Shown here one piece after another: positions 17,618-26,135 of a stretch of 41,575 bases of DNA (its first letter is position 1; every line of letters begins with the position of its first letter). The stretch is from an uncultured Prevotellaceae bacterium. Its GTDB lineage: Bacteria > Bacteroidota > Bacteroidia > Bacteroidales > Bacteroidaceae. Location of the stretch: positions 1 to 41,575 of the forward strand of contig ONKY01000117.1 in assembly GCA_900318585.1 (NCBI GenBank), read 5' to 3'. A model generated the notes under the pieces. It saw only the letters and a list, made by a program, of their open reading frames with translations. It searched no databases and was not told the origin of the DNA. The position numbers were made by a program, and so were the translations under genes.

Positions 17618-20324
17618 CCAAACTACCACGAGGCAGTTCACGACCGATCACCCGCTGGTATATGAGGATGCGTGGGACCTTTGGCCTTATACCTATCTTA
17701 ATGAGAACGGCGACCCGGAGGGTTACAACATTGACCTGCTGAAGTTGCTGTGCAAGGAGATGAACATTCCCTACATTGTCAAGCTGAAGCCTACCGTTGA
17801 AGCTCTGCAAGACCTGAAGGACGGCAAGAGCGACTTGATGATGGGTATGGACGCTAACTTCCACGACGAGTTCGGACACTACAGCAGCACCGTCATCCAG
17901 CTCTTCACCCACAGCGTGGTTTATCCCAAAAGCAAGCCTAGGGAAGTAATAACCATGAACGACCTGGCTAACCACAAGGTCATCGTCCACGCCGGCGCAT
18001 TCAGCCACCACCTGATGCAAGACAAGGGATGGGGCAAGAATGCCGTGCCCTACGACGACATGAAGGAAGCCATCGTCGTGGCCGAAGCGCAACAGGATAT
18101 GCCCATCGTGTGGAACACGCTGTCACTGAAATGGCTGATGCACCGTTTCAATATCAAAGACATGGAGATATCACCCATTGACATCCCCCACGGCGAATAC
18201 CGTTTTATGTCGAACAACGACGAGCTGCTGGCCAAGATAGACAAAGCCTACACCACACTTCAAACCAGCGACCAGATACAGAAGCTTCAGAACAAGTGGT
18301 TCTACCCCGAACGGCAGGAAACGGAAATATCCCCCTGGGTGTGGAAAACCGGCATCATCTTAGGCATCATTGCCTTAGGTTCGCTGGTCTACTACGTAAT
18401 ACTACATATACGGAAGCGGCAGATTACCAGCCTTATCCAGCAGACCAACCACCAACTGTCGCTCATCCTCAAGGTAGCCAATGTTAGGCTGTTCGTCTAC
18501 AACGTTGACAAAGACACCTTCACCATCGTCAACGAGAGTGGCTCGCCGAAGCGTACCGTCTCGTCGGAAGAGCTCAGCCAGTATACCTCTACGGAGAACT
18601 CCCGCCTGCTCATGCAGCAGATACGCCGTGCCATCAGCGAGGAAGAGGAGAACATCACCTTCGAGATTAACGCCCTTGACGGCACCCATCCCGTTCCACG
18701 CGACTTCGTGGCCATGCTGTCCGTGCTGCGACGCGACAAGATGGGACGCCCCACCGCCATTCTTGGTACACGTAGCGACATCACAGAGGTACGCAAGCGC
18801 CAACAGAAGGCAAAGGACATGATGCAGCGCTATGAGGCCGTCTTCAACACTGCCCTCGTTGACATGGTCTACTACGACGAATACGGCATGCCCATCGATA
18901 TGAACAAGAAGAGCATGGAGACCTTTCAAACCACTCCCGCAGGATTCCGTAGCGAGGGAATCCCCTTCTACAAGCGCATCGGTATGACGGAAGAGGAAAT
19001 CCAGTCGTACGATCCCTTCTATGCCTCCTGCTGGCTCAATTTCAGTAAAGACGCCATTATTCCGAAGAAAGACAAGTACAAACAAGCTATGCTCTACGAG
19101 CTGCAGCTCATCCCCCTACGCGACGAGCTGAACAAAATCAAGGGCTACTACGGCACAGGCCACGACATCACAGGAACGGCGCAGAACTACTACCAGCTAC
19201 AATACAACCTCAAGAGCATAGAGGAAGCAACTGTCAAGGTAAAGAGCTATATTGACAACATCAACTATGCCCTGCGGGTGGGAGGTGTGCGCTTAGTGAA
19301 CTACTCACCCAGCAACCACCAGCTACAGATATTCACCGAGACAGACAAGGTGATGATGACCCTGGCACAGGCTCGCAGCCTTCACTTGTGCGAAGGCGTT
19401 TCAAAACTGCGGGTGGGACGCCAGTTCGAGGTGATGGACAACCTGACAGACAGGACAGTCAGCGCAGAGATCAAGACAATCCTGCGCGACAAGAAAGGAC
19501 ACGCACTCTACCTGCAGTTCTACCTCATGCCTACCTACGACAAGGATGGAAAGGTAAACGGCTACTTCGGCATCTGCCGAGATATCAGCGACATCAAGGC
19601 CACGGAGATACACTTGGAGGAAGAGACTGTGAAAGCCCAGGAAGTGGAGACTGTGAAGAACTCATTCCTCCACAATATGAGCTACGAGATCCGTACACCG
19701 CTCAATACGGTGGTAGGTTTCGCAGAACTGTTCCAGCAGCCTCACAGTGCTGAAGATGAAACCGTATTCATCGACGAAATCAAGAAGAATTCCCGCAAAC
19801 TGCTCAACCTGGTGAACAACATCCTCTTCCTCTCGCGATTAGATGCTCGCATGATTGAATTCAGCCAACAGCCTACGGACTTTGCCGCTACCTTTGAGAC
19901 ACACTGCTCCGACGGGTGGGCAGAATATATGAAGCCCGGTGTCAGTTATGTGGTGGAAAGCATCTACAAACGATTTGTGGCATACATTGATGACAATAAC
20001 CTGGGCATCGTCATTGCGAACATCACCGCCAACGCTGCCCAGTTCACTGAGCACGGCGCCGTCCATACGTCTTTCGGATATACAGGCGACCATCTGGTTG
20101 TGACCATTGACGACACGGGCTGCGGCATACCAGAATCGGAACTCAGCCACATTTTCGAGCGCTTTACAACCGGTGCCAATAACGGCTCTGGTCTCGGACT
20201 GAGCATCTGCTATGAACTGGTACACCAGATGGGCGGCAGCATCAACATCAAGTCTGAAGTGGGCAAGGGTACCACCGTCTGGGTAAACATCCCCTGCCAA
20301 GTCACCGAGTTTGAAAGGAAATGA
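17511..20324 (+). CDS. HK3: Tyr-type sensor kinase with periplasmic SBP_bac_3 domain
   Basis: A 937-aa hybrid of binding protein and kinase (no REC). Order: signal peptide, a periplasmic solute-binding domain of the SBP_bac_3 type (about 45-265; HPLVYEDAWDLWPYTYLNEN, GYNIDLLKLLCKEMNIPY, NKWFYPER at its end), one transmembrane helix (about 272-295), PAS-like domains (about 310-420, 435-555, 575-690), HisKA and HATPase_c. The H-box is NMSYEIRTPLN with Tyr725 (codon TAC 19683-19685) in place of His. The ATP-binding domain looks intact (N box NITANAAQFT, G1 DDTGCGI, F box FERF, G2 GSGLGLSI), so it may bind ATP and could act on a partner in trans. The closest relative in the window is HK5. ATG 17511 is preferred because ATGATTAGA also begins HK4, HK5 and HK6; the alternative is GTG 17502. 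Confidence 0.92.
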   Translation: MIRHTRTRDVRIAWSFRARIVIILSLFTFHFSPITSQTTTRQFTTDHPLVYEDAWDLWPYTYLNENGDPEGYNIDLLKLLCKEMNIPYIVKLKPTVEALQDLKDGKSDLMMGMDANFHDEFGHYSSTVIQLFTHSVVYPKSKPREVITMNDLANHKVIVHAGAFSHHLMQDKGWGKNAVPYDDMKEAIVVAEAQQDMPIVWNTLSLKWLMHRFNIKDMEISPIDIPHGEYRFMSNNDELLAKIDKAYTTLQTSDQIQKLQNKWFYPERQETEISPWVWKTGIILGIIALGSLVYYVILHIRKRQITSLIQQTNHQLSLILKVANVRLFVYNVDKDTFTIVNESGSPKRTVSSEELSQYTSTENSRLLMQQIRRAISEEEENITFEINALDGTHPVPRDFVAMLSVLRRDKMGRPTAILGTRSDITEVRKRQQKAKDMMQRYEAVFNTALVDMVYYDEYGMPIDMNKKSMETFQTTPAGFRSEGIPFYKRIGMTEEEIQSYDPFYASCWLNFSKDAIIPKKDKYKQAMLYELQLIPLRDELNKIKGYYGTGHDITGTAQNYYQLQYNLKSIEEATVKVKSYIDNINYALRVGGVRLVNYSPSNHQLQIFTETDKVMMTLAQARSLHLCEGVSKLRVGRQFEVMDNLTDRTVSAEIKTILRDKKGHALYLQFYLMPTYDKDGKVNGYFGICRDISDIKATEIHLEEETVKAQEVETVKNSFLHNMSYEIRTPLNTVVGFAELFQQPHSAEDETVFIDEIKKNSRKLLNLVNNILFLSRLDARMIEFSQQPTDFAATFETHCSDGWAEYMKPGVSYVVESIYKRFVAYIDDNNLGIVIANITANAAQFTEHGAVHTSFGYTGDHLVVTIDDTGCGIPESELSHIFERFTTGANNGSGLGLSICYELVHQMGGSINIKSEVGKGTTVWVNIPCQVTEFERK

Positions 20325-20541
20325 GAAGTGAGAAATGAAAAATATGATTAGACTCAAGGCAAAGAGGACGAAAGATGTGGTCACTGGCCCGCTCGGCGAC
20401 GTCAGGAGACGCTTTGCTTGCGAAGAATGTTCAACGCTCTTCGCAAGCGAAGCGAGCAAGCTCGAGCGCAACGTTCAATGGCCATTTAGGGTGTGTATGG
20501 TCATCATATTTCTCATTTCTCACTTCTCACTTCTCATTTCC
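20317..20541. repeat. HK3-HK4 junction heptads and their complement in the HK4 signal peptide
   Basis: The left arm (20317-20338) is GARRTGA-type units containing the HK3 stop. The right arm (20513-20541) is its exact reverse complement except for one extra 7-nt unit, and encodes the signal-peptide core FLISHFSLLISHA. Confidence 0.8.
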
Positions 20542-23238
20542 CACGCCTCGTTGAGTGAGAAATACAACAAGCAGAAGCCTGCAGTGATTGTTTGTAACAT
20601 CAGCTATGCCCCAGGTATGTACCTCAACGAGAACGGCCAGCCCGACGGCTACTTTGTCGACTTAATCACCCTGGTGCTCGACGAGATGAAGATCCCCTAC
20701 CAGATTTCCCCGCAGGAAATCAACATGGGCAGGGAGTTCTTCATCACACATCAGGCCGACATAGTCTGCGACCATCTCGTGGAATTCGACAGCCTGCATA
20801 TCTATGCTAGCAAATTCCCCATATCCTACCCAAAGATTGTGGCCGCCTCCCGCAAGGATGAGAACCCCATCAACAGTTTAGCCGACCTCAGGGATGGAGA
20901 TGTGATCACGGTAAAAAGAAACAGCTACATAGAGAAATGCATCTTGGACAAGTACCATTCCACGGACTTCACCATCGAGCGCCATGCCCCACGTGAAGCC
21001 TTGGCCAGTGTCAGCAACGGCAGCTCGCGCTGCTTCATCTGGGACGAGGAACCGATGAAGTGGCAGCTGCACGCCCTACAGTTGGAAAACATCAGGATAG
21101 ACTATTTAGACTTGCCCGTCAACACCATCCACATCATCACCCACGACAAGGAGCTGACTGATGCAATAGATGATATCTATGCACGCCTGCAACAGCAAGG
21201 ACGCATACAGAAGATTTATGACAAGTGGTTTCATCCCGAGCGCATACAAGAAGAAACGCCCTACAGTGCCGTCATCGTGTTGCTGGTCATTGCAGCCTTA
21301 GGAGCCACCGTGTTCCTGCTAAGCCGTCTGATGCGACGTCGCATCAAACAGGCCGTGGTACACGCCAAGGAATTGAACCACATGATGGAAAAGGCTCTCG
21401 GCATGGGCGACTACTACGTCACGAAGCACGACCTGGAAACAGACAGGCTCATTCCCGTCTTCGCTAACGGGCTCTCACTGCCCAAAGACGGAATGCCCAT
21501 TGACGAGTTCATGCAACACGTACCACAGGAAATGCACGACGAGTTCAGGGAGATTACCCATAAGCTGAGCACGGCACAGATGACCAGCAGCGAGCTTCGC
21601 TTCAAGTGGCATCCAAGCACTGACGACAACGCCCCGTGGCAGTATATGCATGGCTACTCGGCCGTTGAGATGAAGAGAGGGAAGCCACGCTACATCGTCT
21701 GCGCAGCCAAGAACATCACCGCCGAAAAGGAGGAGGAGGAACGCAACAACGAACAGGGAGAGCGATTCTTCAAGTTCTTCGAGACCAACTTTATTGCCAT
21801 GTCCTTCTACGACAAGGACGGTATGCTCATTGAGATGAACCAGAGCATGAAAGAACTTTGCGGTGCAAACGAAAGTAACTTGGATTATTTCCGGAAAACG
21901 TGCCTCTTCGATCTCATCACGCTGAGCCACGACCTGAAGCCCGGCACCCGTGAGAAGTTCCAGGTATGCCAGCACATGCAGAACACCGCGCTCCACCTCA
22001 ACAAATACCTTGAGATGCACATCACTCCGACGATAGACGAGGACGGCGCCCTTGTCTATTATGTGGCCGCCGCGCGCGACGTGACAGACGAGCGTAACCT
22101 GTATCTCACCATACAGAAGCAGGAACACGCCATGCAACTCACCAACAACAGCATCAAAGAGTACGAACGCCAGTTAGAATTCCTCCTGGAGAAGAGCGAT
22201 ATGTTCGTCTGGCAGTTCGACTTCGCCACCCGCGACATCGGCCTCTCGCGCTCACTGCGCAAGGTGGAATTCTCCATGAACCGCTCGGAATACATTCAGG
22301 ACATGGTCGAGGAAGAGCGTGAGGGGGCTGACCATAACCTCATGGCAATGATTATGCAAGGCATAGACTTCAACGCCGTCCACCATTTCAACCATTTCCC
22401 CCCCTATTCGGAGCCGAGCTGGATAGCCCTCAGCGGTGTTCCCGCCCGCAATGCCAACGGCCAACTGACAGGCTACTTCGGCGTAGCGCGAAACATCACG
22501 GCTCTGATGGAGGCACAGCAGAAACTGAAACAGGAGACCACACGCGCTGAAAACTCAGGCCGCCAGAAGAGTGCATTCCTGGCCAATATGTCGCACGAGA
22601 TACGCACACCGCTGAACGCCATCGTAGGTTTCTCCGACCTCCTGCCGCTGATTGACAACGAGGAAGAGCGCATGGAGTTCATCCGCATCATCAGCAACAA
22701 CTGCGACATGCTACTGCGACTCATCAATGACATCCTCGAGGCCTCGAGCATGACCACCGGCGCCATCAGCATCACGCCCACCAAGGTAGACTTTGCACAG
22801 GTGTTCAACGACATCTGCCAGACGTTAGCACAACGCGTGCAAGAGCCGGGCGTGGAGTTCATCAAGGACAATCCCTACCAGTCGTTCATTACCACCATCG
22901 ACAAGGACCGTATGCAGCAGGTCATCACCAACTTCGTGACCAACGCCGTGAAGTATACCCACGAAGGACATATCAAGGTGGGCTACAGGTACGAGGACGG
23001 CGGTATCCACATGTACTGCGAGGACACTGGCGACGGCATCCCGCAAGAGAAGCAGGCCTCAGTGTTCGAGCGCTTCGTCAAGCTGAACGACTTCGTGCAG
23101 GGCACCGGCCTCGGCCTCAGCATCTGCAAGGCCATTGCTGATCGTAGCGGTGGAAGAATCGGCGTAAAGTCCGACGGACCAGGACACGGCTCTACCTTCT
23201 GGATGTGGGTGCCTTGTGAGGTGAGAAATGAGATATGA
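20344..23238 (+). CDS. HK4: His-type sensor histidine kinase with periplasmic SBP_bac_3 domain
   Basis: A 964-aa kinase, partner candidate of HK3. Order: an unusually long basic N-terminus, signal/anchor segment, SBP_bac_3 domain (about 75-305; ends YDKWFHPER), transmembrane helix (about 313-335, AVIVLLVIAALGATVFLL), PAS-like domains (about 350-460, 475-590, 610-725), HisKA with intact H-box NMSHEIRTPLN (His751, codon CAC 22594-22596) and complete HATPase_c (N box TNFVTNAVKYT, EDTGDGI, FERFVK, GTGLGLSI). No REC. The kinase core is nearly identical to HK2 and HK6. The N-terminal extension (FACEECSTLFASEASKLERN) is encoded by a repeat element that also lies between genes at 11353. ATG 20344 aligns with HK3, HK5 and HK6; ATG 20335 is also possible, and ATG 20497 would place the repeat in the leader but leave no basic n-region. 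Confidence 0.92.
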   Translation: MIRLKAKRTKDVVTGPLGDVRRRFACEECSTLFASEASKLERNVQWPFRVCMVIIFLISHFSLLISHASLSEKYNKQKPAVIVCNISYAPGMYLNENGQPDGYFVDLITLVLDEMKIPYQISPQEINMGREFFITHQADIVCDHLVEFDSLHIYASKFPISYPKIVAASRKDENPINSLADLRDGDVITVKRNSYIEKCILDKYHSTDFTIERHAPREALASVSNGSSRCFIWDEEPMKWQLHALQLENIRIDYLDLPVNTIHIITHDKELTDAIDDIYARLQQQGRIQKIYDKWFHPERIQEETPYSAVIVLLVIAALGATVFLLSRLMRRRIKQAVVHAKELNHMMEKALGMGDYYVTKHDLETDRLIPVFANGLSLPKDGMPIDEFMQHVPQEMHDEFREITHKLSTAQMTSSELRFKWHPSTDDNAPWQYMHGYSAVEMKRGKPRYIVCAAKNITAEKEEEERNNEQGERFFKFFETNFIAMSFYDKDGMLIEMNQSMKELCGANESNLDYFRKTCLFDLITLSHDLKPGTREKFQVCQHMQNTALHLNKYLEMHITPTIDEDGALVYYVAAARDVTDERNLYLTIQKQEHAMQLTNNSIKEYERQLEFLLEKSDMFVWQFDFATRDIGLSRSLRKVEFSMNRSEYIQDMVEEEREGADHNLMAMIMQGIDFNAVHHFNHFPPYSEPSWIALSGVPARNANGQLTGYFGVARNITALMEAQQKLKQETTRAENSGRQKSAFLANMSHEIRTPLNAIVGFSDLLPLIDNEEERMEFIRIISNNCDMLLRLINDILEASSMTTGAISITPTKVDFAQVFNDICQTLAQRVQEPGVEFIKDNPYQSFITTIDKDRMQQVITNFVTNAVKYTHEGHIKVGYRYEDGGIHMYCEDTGDGIPQEKQASVFERFVKLNDFVQGTGLGLSICKAIADRSGGRIGVKSDGPGHGSTFWMWVPCEVRNEI
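20416..20481. repeat. Palindromic element inside the HK4 coding sequence
   Basis: GCTTGCGAAGA (20416-20426) and TCTTCGCAAGC (20438-20448) form a perfect 11-bp inverted repeat with an 11-nt loop. The stretch 20429-20481 matches the intergenic copy at 11353-11405 with only a few substitutions. It is read in frame as part of the HK4 N-terminus. Confidence 0.8.
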
Positions 23239-23391
23239 GAAGTGAGAAATATGATTAGATTCAAGACAATGAGGACGAAGAATGTAGTCACTGGCCCGCT
23301 CGGCCGAAGGACGCTTGCAAGGCAAGAACGTTCTTTGCGGGCGTGCATGGTCATCTTATTTCTCATTTCTCACTTCTCACTCATCACTTCC
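23221..23391. repeat. HK4-HK5 junction heptads and their complement in the HK5 signal peptide
   Basis: The left block (about 23221-23250) has GARRTGA-like units containing the HK4 stop. The right block (about 23359-23391) is TCAYTTC-type units encoding FLISHFSLITSHA. A 14-nt core is perfectly complementary between them. Confidence 0.7.
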
Positions 23392-26112
23392 CACGCCCAG
23401 CCAGAGCCGAGAAGCCGCGTGTACGACCAAGAACACCCGTTGGTCTATGAAGATGCGTGGGACTTATGGCCCTACTCATTCCTGAACGACACAGGTGAGC
23501 CCGTGGGCTACAACATCGACCTGCTGAAACTCATCTTCAAGGAATTGGACATCCCTTACAGAATCAAGCTGAAACCCACCCAAAACGCTCTGAACGACCT
23601 GAAGGCTGGACGTGCCGACCTGATGTGTGGCATGGACGCACACTTCCATAACGACTATGCACGATACGGCAACACCGTCATCCAGATTTTCACCCACAGC
23701 GTCGTTCACCACAAGAACGAGCCCCTGCTCGTAAAAACCGTCGATGATCTGGCCTCACAGCGGGTTATCGTCCATGGCGGAAGCTTCAGCCACCACCTCA
23801 TGATGCAGAAGGGATGGGGCAAGAATGCCATACCCTACAACGACATGCAGGAGGCTATGCAGTATGTCCACAACCAGAAGGGAAGCCAGATTGTTTGGAA
23901 CACGTTGGCGCTGAAATGGCTACTCCACAAGTTCAAATACGACGAACTCGAGCTGATGCCCGTCAACATGCCCCACGGAGAATATAAGTTCATGTCGAAC
24001 GATCCCCGCTTGTTGGAGCAGATGGACAGTGTATATACCTACCTGAGTTCTACAGGCCGCCTACAGCCCATCCAAAACAAATGGTTTTACCCTGAACGCA
24101 AGGACACGGGCATACCCTCGTGGGTGTGGTACATTGTCGCCGCATTGCTACTAGTTATCATTATTTTCCTCGCCTACTATTTCTCCTACCGTCTCTATGA
24201 GCAGAAGATGACGAAAAATGTGCGACGTTCCAACGACCGTCTGTCGCTCATCCTCAATACGAGCAAGGTACATATCTGGCTGTTCGACATTGCCAAGCGG
24301 ACGGTCACCAGCATAGGCGATGAAGGCAAGAAAAGCACCATCCCCCTGTCGCCCCATTTCTTCCAGTTCTACATGCTTCCCGAAGATTATGAGCGGCTGT
24401 GTGGCGTGCTCAAAGAGATGAGTGAGCAGAAGAGGGAAATAGAGTCAACAGAAGTCCATGTAACCCGGGGAAACAGCAAGGAGGTACGCACCGTCTCGCT
24501 CAATTTTTCTGTGCTGAGGCGTAACAGGAGCGGACACCCCACTGTCATCATCGGTGCCACTACAGACATCACGGAACAGCGGCAGCTTCAGCAACAGCAG
24601 AAAGATGCCATGCTGCGCTACCAGAACATCTTTAATTCCGCTATGGTCGATAATGTTTCATATGACGAAAACGGCATCATTGACAATATGAACGAAAAGG
24701 CTATTAAGGCCATTCCCGGCGGTATTGAGAGCGTCCGTAAAGCCCATATCTCGGTGCAGAGTGTGCTGGGAGACCCGGAACTGACGCTTGACGACCTGGA
24801 CTACACCTATCTGACACAGCTATATACGTCGCCGGACGACCCGCGCCCCCTCAACAAGTTCCTGAAGCGCGACGAGCTTTACTACGAGCTGCAGCTGGTG
24901 CCCGTCCGCGATGACAACGGGCAGCTGTTAGGCATCTACGGAGCTGGACGCGACGTCACTGAGTTTGCCAAGTCCTATTTGCGCCTACAGAAGAAAATAA
25001 CCCAGCTGCAGGAAGTGACCGACGAGTTGCAGGACTATGTGCGTAACATAGATTATGTCATGAAGAACGGCGGCGTGCGTATTGTCAGGTATTCTCCTGA
25101 AACGCATACGCTAACCATTTACAGTGAGATTAGTCGTATCCAATACCAGCTGACACAGACACGTCTGTTGTCGCTTACCGCCGAGGAGTCAAAGAAAGTT
25201 GCCTTGCGCATCCTGAACAACATGGACTATCACACGCAACAGCCCTTCAAGGCCACCATCAAGTCCACCTTGCGCGTCAAGGGCGGCAAGCAGTTGTGCC
25301 TGTATTTCTCGTTCGTGCCCGACCTCGATGCCTACGGACACGTGACGGAGTACTTCGGTATGTGCCGTGACATGACCGACCTCATGGCCACCGAGGAGCA
25401 GCTGGCCCGGGAGACGGTGAAGGCACAGGAGGTGGAGACGGTAAAGAGCGCCTTCCTGCGCAACATGAGCTATGAGATCAGGACCCCGCTCAACTCTGTG
25501 GTGGGCTTTGCCGAACTCATTGAGAGGGAACATAACGCCGAAGACGAGAAGTTCTTCATTGAGGAAATCAAGAAAAGCTCTCGCAGCCTGCTCAGGCTGG
25601 TCAACAACATCCTGTTCCTCTCGCGCCTTGATGCGGGTATGATTGAGTTCAAGACGGCACCTGCCGACTTTGCCAAGTTCTTCGAGGGATGCTGTCAAGA
25701 GGCCTGGGCTGACGGCGAGCAGCCCGGCGTCAGCTACCTGGTTGACACACCCTACGACCGCCTTGTACTTGACATTGACTTGAACAACATCGGCGTTGTC
25801 ATCAATCAGGTGATGAGTAATGCCGTCCAGTACACCACGTCGGGCTACGTCCGTGCCCACTTCGACTATAACGGCGAAGACCTTACGGTGACTGTTCAGG
25901 ACACGGGCTGTGGCATCTCTCCTGACGTGCTCGACAGGATCTTCGAGCGCTTTGTCACAACCGGAAGCAGCAGCAGTGGCCTTGGTTTGCCCATCTGCCA
26001 GGAGATAGTTAGTAGGATGGGGGGCAGGATACGTCTGAACTCCGAGGTAGGCAAGGGTACCATCGTCTGGATTATCATCCCCTGCACAGCCAAGGAGGTG
26101 GTGAAGAAATGA
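23251..26112 (+). CDS. HK5: Tyr-type sensor kinase with periplasmic SBP_bac_3 domain
   Basis: A 953-aa paralogue of HK3. Order: basic N-terminus and signal segment, SBP_bac_3 domain (about 50-280; HPLVYEDAWDLWPYSFLND, GYNIDLLKLIFKELDIPY, NKWFYPER), transmembrane helix (about 290-312, VWYIVAALLLVIIIFLAYYF), PAS-like domains (about 325-435, 450-570, 590-705), HisKA and HATPase_c. The H-box is NMSYEIRTPLN with Tyr741 (codon TAT 25471-25473) replacing His. ATP-site motifs are intact (N box MSNAVQYT, QDTGCGI, FERFV, SSGLGLPI). No REC. The gene ends at TGA 26110-26112, overlapping a possible HK6 ATG at 26109. ATG 23251 (ATGATTAGA) is preferred over GTG 23242. The partner candidate is HK6. Confidence 0.92.
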   Translation: MIRFKTMRTKNVVTGPLGRRTLARQERSLRACMVILFLISHFSLITSHAQPEPRSRVYDQEHPLVYEDAWDLWPYSFLNDTGEPVGYNIDLLKLIFKELDIPYRIKLKPTQNALNDLKAGRADLMCGMDAHFHNDYARYGNTVIQIFTHSVVHHKNEPLLVKTVDDLASQRVIVHGGSFSHHLMMQKGWGKNAIPYNDMQEAMQYVHNQKGSQIVWNTLALKWLLHKFKYDELELMPVNMPHGEYKFMSNDPRLLEQMDSVYTYLSSTGRLQPIQNKWFYPERKDTGIPSWVWYIVAALLLVIIIFLAYYFSYRLYEQKMTKNVRRSNDRLSLILNTSKVHIWLFDIAKRTVTSIGDEGKKSTIPLSPHFFQFYMLPEDYERLCGVLKEMSEQKREIESTEVHVTRGNSKEVRTVSLNFSVLRRNRSGHPTVIIGATTDITEQRQLQQQQKDAMLRYQNIFNSAMVDNVSYDENGIIDNMNEKAIKAIPGGIESVRKAHISVQSVLGDPELTLDDLDYTYLTQLYTSPDDPRPLNKFLKRDELYYELQLVPVRDDNGQLLGIYGAGRDVTEFAKSYLRLQKKITQLQEVTDELQDYVRNIDYVMKNGGVRIVRYSPETHTLTIYSEISRIQYQLTQTRLLSLTAEESKKVALRILNNMDYHTQQPFKATIKSTLRVKGGKQLCLYFSFVPDLDAYGHVTEYFGMCRDMTDLMATEEQLARETVKAQEVETVKSAFLRNMSYEIRTPLNSVVGFAELIEREHNAEDEKFFIEEIKKSSRSLLRLVNNILFLSRLDAGMIEFKTAPADFAKFFEGCCQEAWADGEQPGVSYLVDTPYDRLVLDIDLNNIGVVINQVMSNAVQYTTSGYVRAHFDYNGEDLTVTVQDTGCGISPDVLDRIFERFVTTGSSSSGLGLPICQEIVSRMGGRIRLNSEVGKGTIVWIIIPCTAKEVVKK

Positions 26113-26135
26113 TTGAGAACTTTGAACTGAGAGGT

